From the NCBI RefSeq assembly GCF_029784155.1, contig NC_073693.1, positions 21,240,002-21,304,001 of the forward strand: DNA of 64,000 nucleotides. The letters run 5' to 3'. This document shows, one piece after another, positions 13,006 to 24,345 of this stretch (position 1 is its first letter; each line of letters begins with the position of its first letter). This stretch comes from Uranotaenia lowii. Taxonomy: Eukaryota > Arthropoda > Insecta > Diptera > Culicidae. Position numbers and translations under genes: made by a program. The notes below the pieces were generated by a model. It did not search any database and had not been told where the DNA came from. It saw only the letters and a program-made list of their open reading frames with translations.

Positions 13006-13785
13006 TATGTATATTCTGCAGCTCTTCATTTTGAGGGTTTTGCAATATTCTTTTATCGCGGGTAACGCTTTTTTGTTTCTGAATTAAATATTATGATTTT
13101 GAAAGATTTTAACGTCCAGAATTCAAATATGGTGTTACATTTGAACTATGAGCTCAAGTTTTCGTGTTATAGCATTTCAAAGATGAAAAGTTCGTTATAT
13201 TAGAGGAAAATTAGCTGCTCATAACTAATAAACAAAAATTGACCAAGGGAAAACAAAAACTGTGTTTTATTTAGTGCATTATTCTTGATGCAAATTACGT
13301 TTTAGTTTTGGATTAGATGTTTACATTTCAGAGATATTCTGTTTTGAAAATATTTTACTATAAAGTTCAAGTAATTATTTTTGGCATCACTGAAAATCAT
13401 TTTTGAGTTTTCAATATTTAAGATTATATCTTACTCAGCAACTTTGTTGAAGTCCGCTAAACGTTTTGACTTATGGTTTAAAAGATATTAGAAATTCATT
13501 TTCAGTTTTTATGCCATATTTTGCTTCGAAATTCTAAACGACACAAAACATTACAAAAAAAAACTTCTTTAACTTAGCCATAATTAGTTGTGGTTTTCAA
13601 GAAAGTTGGTTCTTGATTAGAAATCGTTAATTCGAAATAATTCTACTATAGTAATATTCTATAGTTTTGCTTTTTTTTCACCCCTCAAATTGACGGGTTC
13701 CCGTAAAGATATGTAGGTATAGCTAAAAAGCATGTAAACCTAGTGTTAAACATGTTTTCGGGTAAATTGAAAGATTTATATATTT
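13006..13785. other. Unassigned AT-rich sequence
   Basis: No tandem structure, transposon end or coding signal recognised. Confidence 0.5.
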
Positions 13786-14135
13786 ACTTTAAAGATGTCA
13801 ATATCTATCATCAAGATATCCAAGCCAATTTGTAAGCCAAATCTTCAGTTTTACCAAGCCAAATCTTCAAGATATCAATGATAAATTTTCGAGATAATAA
13901 TTGCCAATTTCTCATAATTTTAAAGTTTCAAAATACCCAATTTCCAAGATGTCAATTCCCAACCAACTTTTTTTTAAATTAATCCAAAATCTTCGAAAAA
14001 TCAATGTCGCTCCTGCAAATAAAACACGGAATTTTCTACACATTAATGCCAAACCTTCAAAATATCAATTTCAAAACATCAAGATATTCTTAAGATACAT
14101 ATCAAAGCCATATTTCCACGATGCCATTTTTTAAA
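13786..14135. repeat. Degenerate repeat A (ccaaatcttcaagatatc motif), forward
   Basis: Variants of 'ccaaatcttcaagatatc' and 'aagatatcaat' recur at irregular 20-40 bp spacing. The same motif occurs reversed at 19120-19340 and forward at 35510-35830. Confidence 0.6.
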
Positions 14136-15690
14136 AATATTCAAAAAAAAATTGGCTAATTTAAACAGCGTTTTGTACGGAAATTTGTCGTGTTCCGGCT
14201 AATAGTCAAGTTTACTATAAAAAAAATTATCCCAAAGTAATCCAAATGGTTTCGACAGTTGCCTCCATCAAAACCTTGTTTTACAGGTGGTTTTCGAAGA
14301 TAAATGTTCTCCTTTTGTAGCACGCTATGTTTATATTGAACAATGGGTTTGTTGTTAGTTCCTTGAACTAAAAAAGAAGAGTAGGAAGTCCTTAAACTAT
14401 GTTTCAAAGCAATTGTGGTGGTTCCAATAGATGAAAAAACGACGCAAACTTAAATTGTATTTATCGAAGTGAAAAAAGCGAGCATAGAAAAAATTCTCAG
14501 TGTCGCTATTTTGTATCACATTTTTCGAGTTGAGTTTAAATGAGTTCATCGACCGATAGTCTTCAACGAAATTAAAAGTTATTGCTCGTTCTCAAAGAAA
14601 TTTGGGGCAGGAAGTCCAATTCAAAACCAGAAGTTCCTTTCCCCTTTTTTGCTAACTTACTATAATCTTAAATTTTTATTGGTGGGGTAGTGAATTCCAA
14701 ATTCAATCCACCCTAGGGGATTATCAGAAAAAGAACGGAAAAACAAACGCCAACTTTCCACACATGTGAAACTACTTGTTCGTTTCGAGAGGATGGGAAA
14801 TTTTACTGAAGGCTTCTCCTCGAAAGTCAAACTTCAAACTCAAGCCGGGTTTGGTTCAGTTTCACGTTAACGCTTTTGAGCAAAAGCTCGTTACTACCAA
14901 ACCATATGAGCTCCTCGTATTGCCTCTTAGCCGATCTCAGCAGAGTGGATAAATATTGAAAAGAATGGATGAAAGAAAGAAAGCAATCGTCTGGTGAAAA
15001 AAAAAACTGAACTCCAATTGGGGTGGGTTTGGAGCTGAAAAGCTGCCTGAAGTTTCGAGAAGTCCTTCTTCTTCGGGTGGATATATTAAATGGAGGGAAG
15101 CATTCCACCGGATCGCAAAATGCTCCAGTCAGGCAAGCATACATTCGAAGCCAAGCGCCATCCAAGTTGGAGCCTCGAAGATGCCGGCGCAATGAACGGG
15201 TAGATATCTGGTTTCATGTTTACTTTCGATGTTGTGCATTCCTGGAATTTTCGGAACATTTCGCAATACAGAGCCTACAGGGAAAGTTAAACCATGCATC
15301 TTCTCGTAGGAAATGAAGGTCGACGAACGATAGGCTGTTTGGGATTAACGATTGTTTTTTTTTTTAATGTTGATTTGACGTTCTCAAGAAAAATTGCGTG
15401 GATTAATGGAAATTGAATAACGTTATATGGCGACCATAATAAATACATTCCTATTTTAATTTGGAGTATCCATATTCAACTTCTAGAAAGAATCCTGTTT
15501 ATGGAATTTGTACTAACCATAGTACAAATACTAACCATAGTACATACTAAATGATCATTTCTGCAGTATTTTTAATCCAAACAAGAAACGTTCATATCAT
15601 ATTATGATTTAGTCAAGCTCGAGAAGCGATCATTTGAAAAATACGATTGCTATGGTGATCATGATAAATTTTTGAAAGCATAATTGATAA
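14136..15690. other. Unassigned, partly less AT-rich sequence
   Basis: The stretch 14830-15320 is more balanced in base composition and has overlapping frames of about 100-120 codons on both strands, none with a recognisable domain. It may be unique host sequence or an old transposon. Nothing firmer can be supported. Confidence 0.4.
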
Positions 15691-15737
15691 TTTTCAGGTG
15701 CATAAAGTTAAGGGCCTCAGCGTTCAAACATACTTAA

Positions 15738-17792
15738 TGCTTTATAGCCAACGAACAACAAATTTCGGATGGAAATCGGCAAAGATCCACGCGACGAAAA
15801 GGGACAAGCGATTGGAAACTTGGAACATGGAACTGCCGATCTCTAAATTTTGTGGGCAGTACCCACGGGCTCTCCAACGAATTGAAGAGCCGCAAATTCG
15901 ACATCGTAGTGCTGCAGGAGGTATGCTGGAAGGGCTCCACGGTACGAACGTATCCAGATGGTCGTGCCATCTACCAGAGCTGCGGCAACACACACGAGCT
16001 TGGAACAGCTTTTATAGTGATGGGAAAGATGCAAAAGCGCGTGATCGGGTGGTGGCCGATCAACTCACGAATGTGCCGGTTGAGAATCAAGGGCCGGTTC
16101 TTCAACATCAGCATCATCAACGTGCACAGCCCTCACCTCGGAAGTACCGGTGACGACAAAGACGAATTTTACGCGCAGCTGGAGCGTGAATACGACCGTT
16201 GCCCAAAACATGATATCAAGATCGTCATCGGGGATTTCAATGCTCAGGTCGGCCAGGAGGAGGAATTCAAACCGACAATTGGAAGGTTCAGTGCACACCA
16301 GCTGACCAACGAAAACGGCCTCAGACTTATTGATTTCGCCGCCTCCAAACGAATGGCTGTACGTAGTACCTTTTTCCAGCACCGCCTCCCACACAAGTAC
16401 ACCTGGAGATCACCGTACCAAACTCAATCACAGATCGACCACGTTTTGATTGACAGCCGGCACTTCTCGGACATCATCGACGTCAGATCCTGTCGGGGCG
16501 CCAACATCGAGTCGGACCATTATCTGGTGATGGTGAAGATGCGCCCCAAACTCTCCGTAGTGAACGACACGCGAAACCGGCGCCCGCCTCGGTTAAATAT
16601 CGCGCGACTGAAGCAACCTGAGGTCGCGGCAGACTACGCGCAATCGGTCGAAGCAGCGCTGCCGGCAGAGGGCGAGCTTGACGAAGCCCCTCTCGAGGAC
16701 TGTTGGGATACCATCAAAACAGCCATCAACAGTGCTGCGAAGAACGTCATCGGTTATGTGGAGCGATCTCGACGGAACGACTGGTTCGACGAGGAGTGTA
16801 GGAGGGTGATGGACGAAGAGAATGCCGCGCGGGCGGCAGTAGTGCAGAGAGGCACCCGTCGAAATGTGGAAAATCACCGACAGCGGAAGAGGCAGCGAGT
16901 CCGACTTTTCCAGGAGAAAAAGCGCCGCCTGGAGGAGGAGGAGCTCGAGGAGCTGGAGCAGCTGCATCGTTCCCAAGAAACACGAAAGTTCTATCAGAAA
17001 CTCAACGCATCCCGCAAAGACTTCGTGCCGCAAGCCGAAATGTGCCGGGATAAGGACGGGGGTATCCTGACGGACAATCGTGAGGTGATCAAAAGGTGGA
17101 AGCAGCACTTCGATGAACACCTGAACGGCGCACATGCAGGAGATCAAGACGATGGGGGAAGGTACATCGCCGGCGTAGCCAACGACGAAGAGGAGCCACT
17201 CCCAACGATGAGTGAAGTTAAGGAAGCCATTCGCCAGCTGAATAGAAACAAATCGGCTGGGAAGGATGGCATCGCAGCTGAACTCATCAAAATGGGCCCG
17301 GACAGGTTGGCCGATTGCCTACACCGGTTGATAGTCCGGATCTGGGACATAGAACAGCTACCGGAGGAGTGGAAGGAGGGGGTAATATGCCCCATCTACA
17401 AGAAGGGCGACAAATTGGACTGCGAGAACTACCGAGCGATCACTGTCCTCAATGCCGCCTACAAAGTGTTGTCCCGAATCCTACTCCGCCGCCTAACGCC
17501 ACAAGCAAACAGATTCGTGGGAAGTCATCAGGCCGGCTTCATGGAGGGACGGTCAACGACTGACCAGATATTTACATTACGGCAAATCCTCCAAAAATGC
17601 CGGGAACACCAAGTCCCTACGCACCATCTATTCATCGACTTCAAAGCCGCATACGACACGATCGACCGTAACGAGCTATGGAAAATCATGGACGAGAACG
17701 GCTTTTCCGGGAAGCTGATCAGACTGATCAAGGCGACGATGGATGGAACGCAGTGCTGTGTGCGGATTTCGGGTGAATTGTCGTGGCGCTAG
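15738..17792 (+). pseudogene. Endonuclease plus N-terminal half of reverse transcriptase (LINE ORF, 5' part)
   Basis: Open from 15738; no ATG precedes the conserved start of the endonuclease, so the true start is lost or upstream. The endonuclease is complete in motifs: LGTWNCRSLN (catalytic Asn, about 15819), LQEV (Glu, ~15918), IGDFNAQ (~16230), SQIDHV (~16430) and SDH (~16512). A basic/acidic coiled linker (RLFQEKKRRLEEEELEELEQ) follows. RT motifs then appear: NKSAGKDGI, PIYKKGDKLDCENYRAI, HQAGFMEGRSTTDQ and LFIDFKAAYD (motif A, first catalytic Asp, ~17630). The frame reads into a stop just after CVRISGELS. The region that normally carries the conserved L.QGD (motif B) is absent, so the enzyme cannot be functional here. 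Confidence 0.9.
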
Positions 17793-18661
17793 AAGGTGTT
17801 ATTCGACGAGCGGTGGGCGAAATGCGGGGCACGATTTTCAACAGATCCAGTCAACTTATCTGCTTTGCCGATGACATTGATATAGTCGGCAGATCATCTG
17901 CGGCGGTGGAAGACATCTACCGCAAACTGAAACGCGAAGCAGGAAGGATTGGGTTGATGATTAATACGTCCAAGACGAAGTACATGCTGGCCTGCGGATC
18001 CGAGACCGACCGAACCCGCTTGTCCAGTAATAACAAGGTCACGATCGACGGCGACGAGCTGGAGATAGTCGAAGACTTTGTCTATCTCGGCTCACTGGTG
18101 ACCGCAGACAATGACACCAGCCGTGAGATCCGGAGGCGAATTATCAGCGGAAGTCGTGCCTACTATGGACTCCACAAGCAACTGCGGTCGAGAAGACTTA
18201 GCCCTCGCACGAAGTGTAAACTGTATACGACGCTCATTAGACCGGTTGTTCTCTACGGGCACGAGACATGGATATTGCTCGAGGAGGACCTGCGTACACT
18301 CGGGGTATTCGAGCGACGAGTGTTAAGAACCATCTTTGGCGGCGTACAGGAGAACGGAGTGTGGAGGCGAAGGATGAACCACGAGCTCGCGCGACTCTAC
18401 GGCGAATCCAGTATCCAGAAGGTGGTGAAAGCTGGCCGGATACGCTGGGCGGGACATGTTGCGAGAATGCCGGACGACTGTCCTGCAAAACAGGTGTTCG
18501 CTACGAATCCGGTAGGAACAAGACGAGCGGGGGCGCAACGAGCGAGGTGGTTAGACCAAGTGGAGCGTGATCTGGCGAACGTGGGGTGCCCGAGAAATTG
18601 GAGAACGGTTGCTATGAACCGAGTGAATTTTAGGAATTATGTTCGTCAAGTTATGTCGTAA
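17783..18661 (+). pseudogene. C-terminal half of LINE reverse transcriptase
   Basis: Continues the preceding protein in a different frame. It opens with VALEGVIRRA, then CFADDIDIVGRS (motif C, catalytic Asp pair, ~17864), TSKTKYML, YLGSLV and a C-terminal domain with LYTTLIRPVVLYGHETW and IRWAGHVARMP, ending at a stop at 18661. It overlaps the upstream frame by about ten bases. The joint shows a deletion of roughly 20-30 codons plus frame change, not a simple point frameshift. No independent start codon is likely. Confidence 0.88.
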
Positions 18662-18739
18662 GACGGAATACTATGTAAATAAAAATAAATAAGAAGTTTA
18701 ATTTTCAATCTTTAAAAGCTTTAAATTTTACCTTTTTAC

Positions 18740-18960
18740 CTACATTTTAGTTATTTTTTTTATTTTATTTCTTATTTTCATTTTTGTCTTTTTTTTGTCA
18801 TTTTTGGCATACTTGTATTTTTTTTCGTGCTGTTTTTTGTTATTTTTGCTATATTTGTCATTTCTGCCATATTTTTCATTTGCAGGTTCTTGTTTTTTGT
18901 CAGTTTGTCTGATTTTTTTTATGTTTGTCGTTTTTGGATTTGGCATTTCTTTGAAATGAA
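18740..18960. repeat. Decayed gtcattttt-type satellite
   Basis: T-rich sequence with scattered tttttgtcattttt and ttttttgtca blocks, immediately after the LINE 3' end. It looks like a short eroded piece of the 9-bp satellite in the T-rich orientation. Confidence 0.5.
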
Positions 18961-19119
18961 CGTTTTTTTTTGTTTTATTTTTTATTTTTCTATCTGAAAT
19001 GTGCGAATATATAGATATTGTACTTTCACTTTTAAAGTTTAATTCGGTTTCTGTCATAATTTTATAAAGGCTTTCATATCTTAAACATTTAGTAATCTTA
19101 TCAAGGAGATTTAAGATTG

Positions 19120-19345
19120 ACATCTTCTTGATTTCACATGAATAGCTTGAAGATTAAACATGACCAAAAAGTTGATTCCCTTGAATATTTGGCATGAATA
19201 TCTTGAAGATGTAGTACGGATGTCTTCAAGATTTTGCATGGATATCTCAATGATTCGGAATTAACATCTTGAAAATAATACACCTTGATATTCACTACGG
19301 ACATCTGGAAGATTTGGCATTAATTTCGATAAAATCGTTATCTAT
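19120..19345. repeat. Degenerate repeat A, reverse orientation
   Basis: Repeated 'gaatatcttgaagat' / 'gatgtcttcaagattt(g)' variants, the reverse complement of the motif at 13786-14135 and 35510-35830. Confidence 0.6.
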
Positions 19346-19354
19346 AACACCCTG

Positions 19355-19680
19355 ACAACTTTGAGACAATTTGGGTACAATTTGGGAAAATGTTGGGTTA
19401 ATTTTTAGACCGATTTGTTATTGATTTTAGACAACTCTTAGAGCATTCAGGACTATATTAAGACATGTGAAGACAATTTTGAGTTAGCTTTAAAACATTG
19501 TGAGACAGTTTCAGAGAATATTCAGTAATACTTTTGAGAAACTTTGGAAACTTTTTTGAAAGTATTTTGAAATTATTTTAAAACAATTTAAGACATGTTA
19601 ACACTATTTACAGTCGATTTTCGGACAATTCAGACAGTTTTGCGATTGTTTTGGAACAATTATATGCCAGTTAAGAGTAT
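19355..19680. repeat. Degenerate repeat B (gacaattttgaga motif), reverse orientation
   Basis: Loose repetition of 'gacaatttggga', 'gacaattttgag', 'gagacagtttcaga'. It is the reverse complement of the texture at 34000-35510 and is resumed at 22530-23130. Confidence 0.6.
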
Positions 19681-19796
19681 TTTTTTTTTTTTACTTTTTA
19701 AGATTTTTATGAGAAAGATACAGGCAGGCTTGTGCGAAGGACCCGTCCATGGGGGGAGCTTTCGAAATTCAAACTAAGCTTAAAATAATAACCATA

Positions 19797-21100
19797 AAGT
19801 CTGCTTCATTTAATATTGGAACAAATTCTTTTGCTCATTGTGGCGCTCCTAGTGGACGGATTTGAAAACTTTTTTCACCCACGTGTCGGGAAATTCATTA
19901 CCTTTCACCATGTATTTATGTCATAACACCAAACGATAGCATTTTGTAAACAACCGCCATGGAAGCCGAACGGAGAGATCAAATTGTGCACAGTTTTCTT
20001 GAAAATCCATTGTTGTCGGCATCGAAGCTAGCTAAACAGCTTAAAATGCCCAGAAATACCGTATGGCGTGTTATCAAGCAGTACAAGGAAACATTGACGA
20101 CGGCTCGGAAGCCGCATTCGAAGCGTCGGAGTGGAACTGTCGACCGGAAACTGCGTGGGAAAGTCATCAAGGCCGTCAAGAGGAATCCCAATCTTTCAGA
20201 CCGCGATTTGGCCAATAAGTTCCAGGCCGCTCACAGTACGGTGCGACGAATTCGTCTCCGGGAAGGAATAAGGTCATTCCGAGCCAGCAAACAGCCAAAT
20301 CGGACGCTGAAGCAGAACAATGTGGCTAGAATCCGTGCTCGAAAGCTGTACGACCAAGTGCTGACCAAGTTCGACGGATGTATTCTGATGGACGATGAGA
20401 CCTACGTGAAGGCGGACTTTGGGCAAATCCCAGGTCAAAAATTTTATTTGGCGACGGCTCGGGGGGATGTACCTGCCAAATTTAAGTTCGTGTTTGCGGA
20501 TAAATTCGCCCGCAAGTACATGATTTGGCAGGGGATATGCAGTTGTGGACAGAAAACCAAAGTCTTTCTCACTGACAAGACAATGACATCAGAAGTCTAC
20601 AAAAAAGAGTGCCTACAGAAACGGATTCTGCCGTTTATTCGTGCCCACGACCGTCCAGTAATGTTTTGGCCGGACCTCGCAAGCTGCCATTACAGCAAAA
20701 CGGTTATGGAATGGTACGCAACGAACGGGGTCAGCGTAATACCGAAGGACCTCAACCCCCCAAACTGCCCCCAGTTCCGGCCGATAGAGAAATACTGGGC
20801 AATCACGAAGCGGAGGCTTAAGGCAAAGGGAAAACTTGTTAGGAACATGACTCAAATGAAGAACTGGTGGAATCAAATCGCCAAAACGGTGGACGAAAAG
20901 GGTGTGCGCCGCCTAATGTGCCGTATTACGGGAAAAGTACGAGAATTTCTTCGAAACAGCAATGAATAATTTTTTTAATTTTTTTTTATGAAAGAGTAAA
21001 GAAAATGCTACATTTGTATGAAAAACAAATTATGAATTCGTTAATAAATGACTGAACTACACGCAATTGTTTGTGTTCCAATATTAAATGAAGCAGACTT
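19797..21100 (+). mobile_element. Complete DD37E mariner/Tc1-type transposon
   Basis: A 1304-bp element with perfect 27-bp terminal inverted repeats (starting AAGTCTGCTTCATTTAATAT at the left and its reverse complement at the right), flanked by the TA target dinucleotide at 19795-19796 and 21101-21102. It encloses one uninterrupted transposase. Perfect ends and an intact frame indicate recent insertion. It lies between blocks of degenerate repeat B. Confidence 0.95.
19959..20969 (+). CDS. DD37E mariner transposase, apparently intact
   Basis: A 336-residue transposase that would cut and reinsert the surrounding element at TA sites in the nucleus. The ATG lies in a good context (accgccATGG). 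Residues about 8-45 and 62-105 form two helix-turn-helix-like DNA-binding segments (SASKLAKQLKMPRNTVWRVI; LSDRDLANKFQAAHSTVRRI), with basic stretches between. The catalytic triad is visible: Asp in CILMDDETY (145/146), Asp in FWPDLAS (239) and Glu in FRPIEKYW (277). Thirty-seven residues separate the second Asp from the Glu, which defines the DD37E group described from mosquitoes. No stop or frameshift interrupts it. It could be active, though activity cannot be judged from sequence alone. Confidence 0.95.
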   Translation: MEAERRDQIVHSFLENPLLSASKLAKQLKMPRNTVWRVIKQYKETLTTARKPHSKRRSGTVDRKLRGKVIKAVKRNPNLSDRDLANKFQAAHSTVRRIRLREGIRSFRASKQPNRTLKQNNVARIRARKLYDQVLTKFDGCILMDDETYVKADFGQIPGQKFYLATARGDVPAKFKFVFADKFARKYMIWQGICSCGQKTKVFLTDKTMTSEVYKKECLQKRILPFIRAHDRPVMFWPDLASCHYSKTVMEWYATNGVSVIPKDLNPPNCPQFRPIEKYWAITKRRLKAKGKLVRNMTQMKNWWNQIAKTVDEKGVRRLMCRITGKVREFLRNSNE

Positions 21101-21102
21101 TA

Positions 21103-21787
21103 CCAAAAATGCACATGAAATAAGTTAATGGATTTCTTTCATCATTTTCTTACTCATAATCATCTCACAAACTCAAAAATTAATTAATTATACTGATAAA
21201 ATAAATCAAAATTTCCAAAACATTTCACAATGAAAGTTTCAAATCAACAATGTTTCCGGAAAATCATAAAATTGACAAAATTATGTTTCCTATTCTGATC
21301 TAGAAATTGGCTTCAAAATAATTTCCAAGCAGACTAGTTTTAAAATTCGAAAAAAATATTCCCAATACACAGATTCAGAAAAAAATAATTCTAGATCAGG
21401 TAAAAAATAAACCTTGATTAGTTGTTGAGGAAATAATGATAATTGTTATTTATAAATCATCTAAATTTACATTTCTTTTCTCCATTTTCAACTGAAGAGT
21501 TGATTGAAAAAATCAGCTGTAGTGTTTTAAATTTAATAAAATCAAAATTACTGTGTTTTTTAAATGTGAATTTTTGGTTAGGAAAATACCTAATTAAAGC
21601 TTTATGTTTCTAGAACACCAAATTCGGTAAATTTACTTAACAGTTGAAAACTTAACTAAAAACTTCGGTAAATTCATTTGAAGTTTAAGTTTTATACCAC
21701 TTAAAAAGGATTTTTATTTTAGTAAACACGTCCATTATAAAATTTTATTCATAAAATTTAATTGTGAATGTTGGTTAATCGCTGCGA
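21103..21787. other. Unassigned AT-rich sequence
   Basis: No coding, RNA or transposon-terminus signal recognised between the mariner element and the next hairpin. Confidence 0.5.
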
Positions 21788-22006
21788 TGAATTTTATCGA
21801 CGTTTTTTGACGAGTTTTACAAATTGAAAAAACGGTTTTTTACCAGTTGTCCAGACGTTTCGAGCTACATTGGCATTCGCTCTTCTTCAGTGGACAAAAT
21901 TACTGGCTTTCGTTCATACTTATTTGTTCTAGCTCGAATCGTTTGGACAACTGGTAAAAAACCGTTTTCAATTTGTAAAACTCGCCGAAAAACGTCGACA
22001 AAATTC
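21788..22006. mobile_element. Short foldback / hairpin MITE-like element
   Basis: The left arm (21788-21870) and right arm (about 21935-22006) are nearly perfect reverse complements over ~75 bp: GAATTTT(A/G)TCGACG, ACGAGTTTTACAAATTGAAA, ACGGTTTTTTACCAGTTGTCC and CGAGCTA. They enclose a loop of about 60 bp. No coding capacity. Could be a MITE or a structured repeat. Confidence 0.8.
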
Positions 22007-22529
22007 AACAATAAAATTTAATTGATAACTCAAGGGAGAAGCATTTTGGTGCTGGTGTTTTAATGATTGATTTGGTAGATTTAAGCATCCTGAACTCGAA
22101 TCTTTTGTCAAATTTGGACAATCAAATTCAGTTTTGGGGATATGGAGTTGTAAACTTTAGATACACTTTTTAATGAAAACTCATTCTAAAGACGAGGTAG
22201 GGTTTTTGTATGTGAAGTTTAGAGTTTTAATACAAAAGGTTAATTGAATTGCAAATCGAAATTTACAATTACAAATTAGTTTCCCTCCGTGAGCGTCATA
22301 TAGTGTCGAAAAATGAAATATCTCAAACCTAGGGCTATTATATACTAAATTCCGCCAGAGGCGAGCCAAATTTGTTAGCAAGTCACACTTATTGACACTT
22401 ATTTTTAAAAGATCAAATAATTTCCTGATTCTGCGATGATAATTTTACTTGGAAATGATCTCCATGGGGGAGCGGGGGTTAAACATCTAAATCCCCCCCT
22501 TTCGCACGACCTTGGCATACAGGGCTATT

Positions 22530-23130
22530 TAGAGATAGTTATGAGACAATTTCAAAGAAAATTTTATAATAATTCAAACACATTAAAAGACTGATTTAAT
22601 AATAAGTCAAAATCACAACCAGTTACATCTTTCTGCACTAACTAGTTATTCAGTTTTATTTTTTTTGTTGAATTCCGTAATAGTAAGCAAATCAAAGATA
22701 CAATTAAACCTTCCATTCGGACACAACTAGGATGAAATAATTTCAATATCGAGACAACTGTTACAGAATTTTAAGATCTTTCACTATTTGGAGACTTTTT
22801 GAAAACCATTTATACTTACTTGAGAAACTTGGAGGCAATTTGGAGACAATTGTGGAAAAATGTTGAGATGATTTTGAGACTATATTGATGCAATTTTGAA
22901 GGCAATATTAGAACAAAAAATTACGGGATACAAAATACAATTTTGAGAAAAAAAAAACAAATATTTTTATGGTCTTTTTAGAAACGGTTTTGAAAATGTT
23001 AACAACAAAAATTGAAAAAATTTTGGAACCATTGTAAGACATTATTGAGACTTTTTAATAGCTTTTCAGGACATTTTTGGAACCATTTTGAGACTTTTTC
23101 AAAGGAAACTTTCAGACCATTTGGCAACAC
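22530..23130. repeat. Degenerate repeat B, reverse orientation (second block)
   Basis: Recurring 'ttgagacaattttgag', 'ttggagacaattgtgg', 'gagactttttgaaa' variants leading directly to the 9-bp array at 23.2 kb. Reverse complement of the 34.0-35.5 kb region. Confidence 0.6.
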
Positions 23131-23204
23131 TTTTAAAATTTCATATTTTTTTTATTGATCTAACAATTTAATTAAATTAGTTTTAAATATTTTGACAACA
23201 ATGA

Positions 23205-24345
23205 AAATTTTGTCATTTTTGTCATTTTTGTCATTTTGGTCATTTTTGTCATTTTTGTCATTTTTGTCATTTTTGTCATTTTTGTCATTTTTGTCATTTT
23301 TGTCATTTTTGTCATTTTTGTCATTTTTGTCATTTTTGTCATTTTTGTCATTTTTGTCATTTTTGTCATTTTTGTCATTTTTGTCATTTTTGTCATTTTT
23401 GTCATTTTTGTCATTTTTGTCATTTTTGTCATTTTTGTCATTTTTGTCGTTTTTGTCATTTTTGTCATTTTTGTCATTTTTGTCATTTTTGTCATTTTTG
23501 TCATTTTTGTCATTTTTGTCATTTTTGTCATTTTTGTCATTTTTGTCATTTTTGTCATTTTTGTCATTTTTGTCATTTTTGTCATTTTTGTCATTTTTGT
23601 CATTTTTGTCATTTTTGTCATTTTTGTCATTTTTGTCATTTTTGTCATTTTTGTCATTTTTGTCATTTTTGTCATTTTTGTCATTTTTGTCATTTTTGTC
23701 ATTTTTGTCATTTTTGTCATTTTTGTCATTTTTGTCATTTTTGTCATTTTTGTCATTTTTGTCATTTTTGTCATTTTTGTCATTTTTGTCATTTTTGTCA
23801 TTTTTGTCATTTTTGTCATTTTTGTCATTTTTGTCATTTTTGTCATTTTTGTCATTTTTGTCATTTTTGTCATTTTTGTCATTTTTGTCATTTTTGTCAT
23901 TTTTGTCATTTTTGTCATTTTTGTCATTTTTGTCATTTTTGTCATTTTTGTCATTTTTGTCATTTTTGTCATTTTTGTCATTTTTGTCATTTTTGTCATT
24001 TTTGTCATTTTTGTCATTTTTGTCATTTTTGTCATTTTTGTCATTTTTGTCATTTTTGTCATTTTTGTCATTTTTGTCATTTTTGTCATTTTTGTCATTT
24101 TTCTCATTTTTCTCATTTTTCTCATTTTTCTCATTTTTGTCATTTTTGTCATTTTTGTCATTTTTGTCATTTTTGTCATTTTTGTCATTTTTGTCATTTT
24201 TGTCATTTTTGTCATTTTTGTCATTTTTGTCATTTTTGTCATTTTTGTCATTTTTGTCATTTTTGTCAGTTTTGTCATTTTTGTCTTTTTTTTCATTTTT
24301 GTCTTTTTTTTCATTTTTATCATTTTTGTGATTTTGTCATTTTTG
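23205..24345. repeat. 9-bp satellite, unit gtcattttt (T-rich orientation)
   Basis: About 125 copies with very high identity. One gtcgttttt variant lies at ~23448, four consecutive ctcattttt units at ~24102-24135, and length/sequence variants appear at the right edge. Open frames encoding (SFL)n, (VIF)n and, on the other strand, (TKM)n run through the array because 9 bp is three codons; they are not genes. The same unit is inverted at 26.28-27.54 kb. Confidence 0.98.

Larger units (their letters stand above)
15690..18700 (+). mobile_element. RTE-like non-LTR retrotransposon, defective copy
   Basis: A single coding region carries an apurinic-endonuclease domain followed by a reverse transcriptase. 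It is followed by a short 3' end with an AT-rich simple tail (aaataaaaataaataag near 18680), a layout typical of RTE/BovB-type LINEs. G+C is visibly higher than in the flanks. The copy is broken by an internal deletion near 17780. The 5' boundary is approximate and no target duplication was identified. Clade assignment is inferred from domain order. Confidence 0.85.

Noticed and set aside
14827..15316. Overlapping ~100-120-codon frames on both strands
   Set aside because: No motif, no codon signal and mutual overlap; not supportable as a gene.
15698..15850. Apparent frameshift at the start of the LINE endonuclease
   Set aside because: The conserved LGTWNCRSLN reads in the same frame as the main coding region. 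The other frame merely stays open, so no frameshift is needed.
15742..17731. Several 60-180-codon frames on the minus strand and alternate plus frames
   Set aside because: Shadows of the LINE coding region in other frames.
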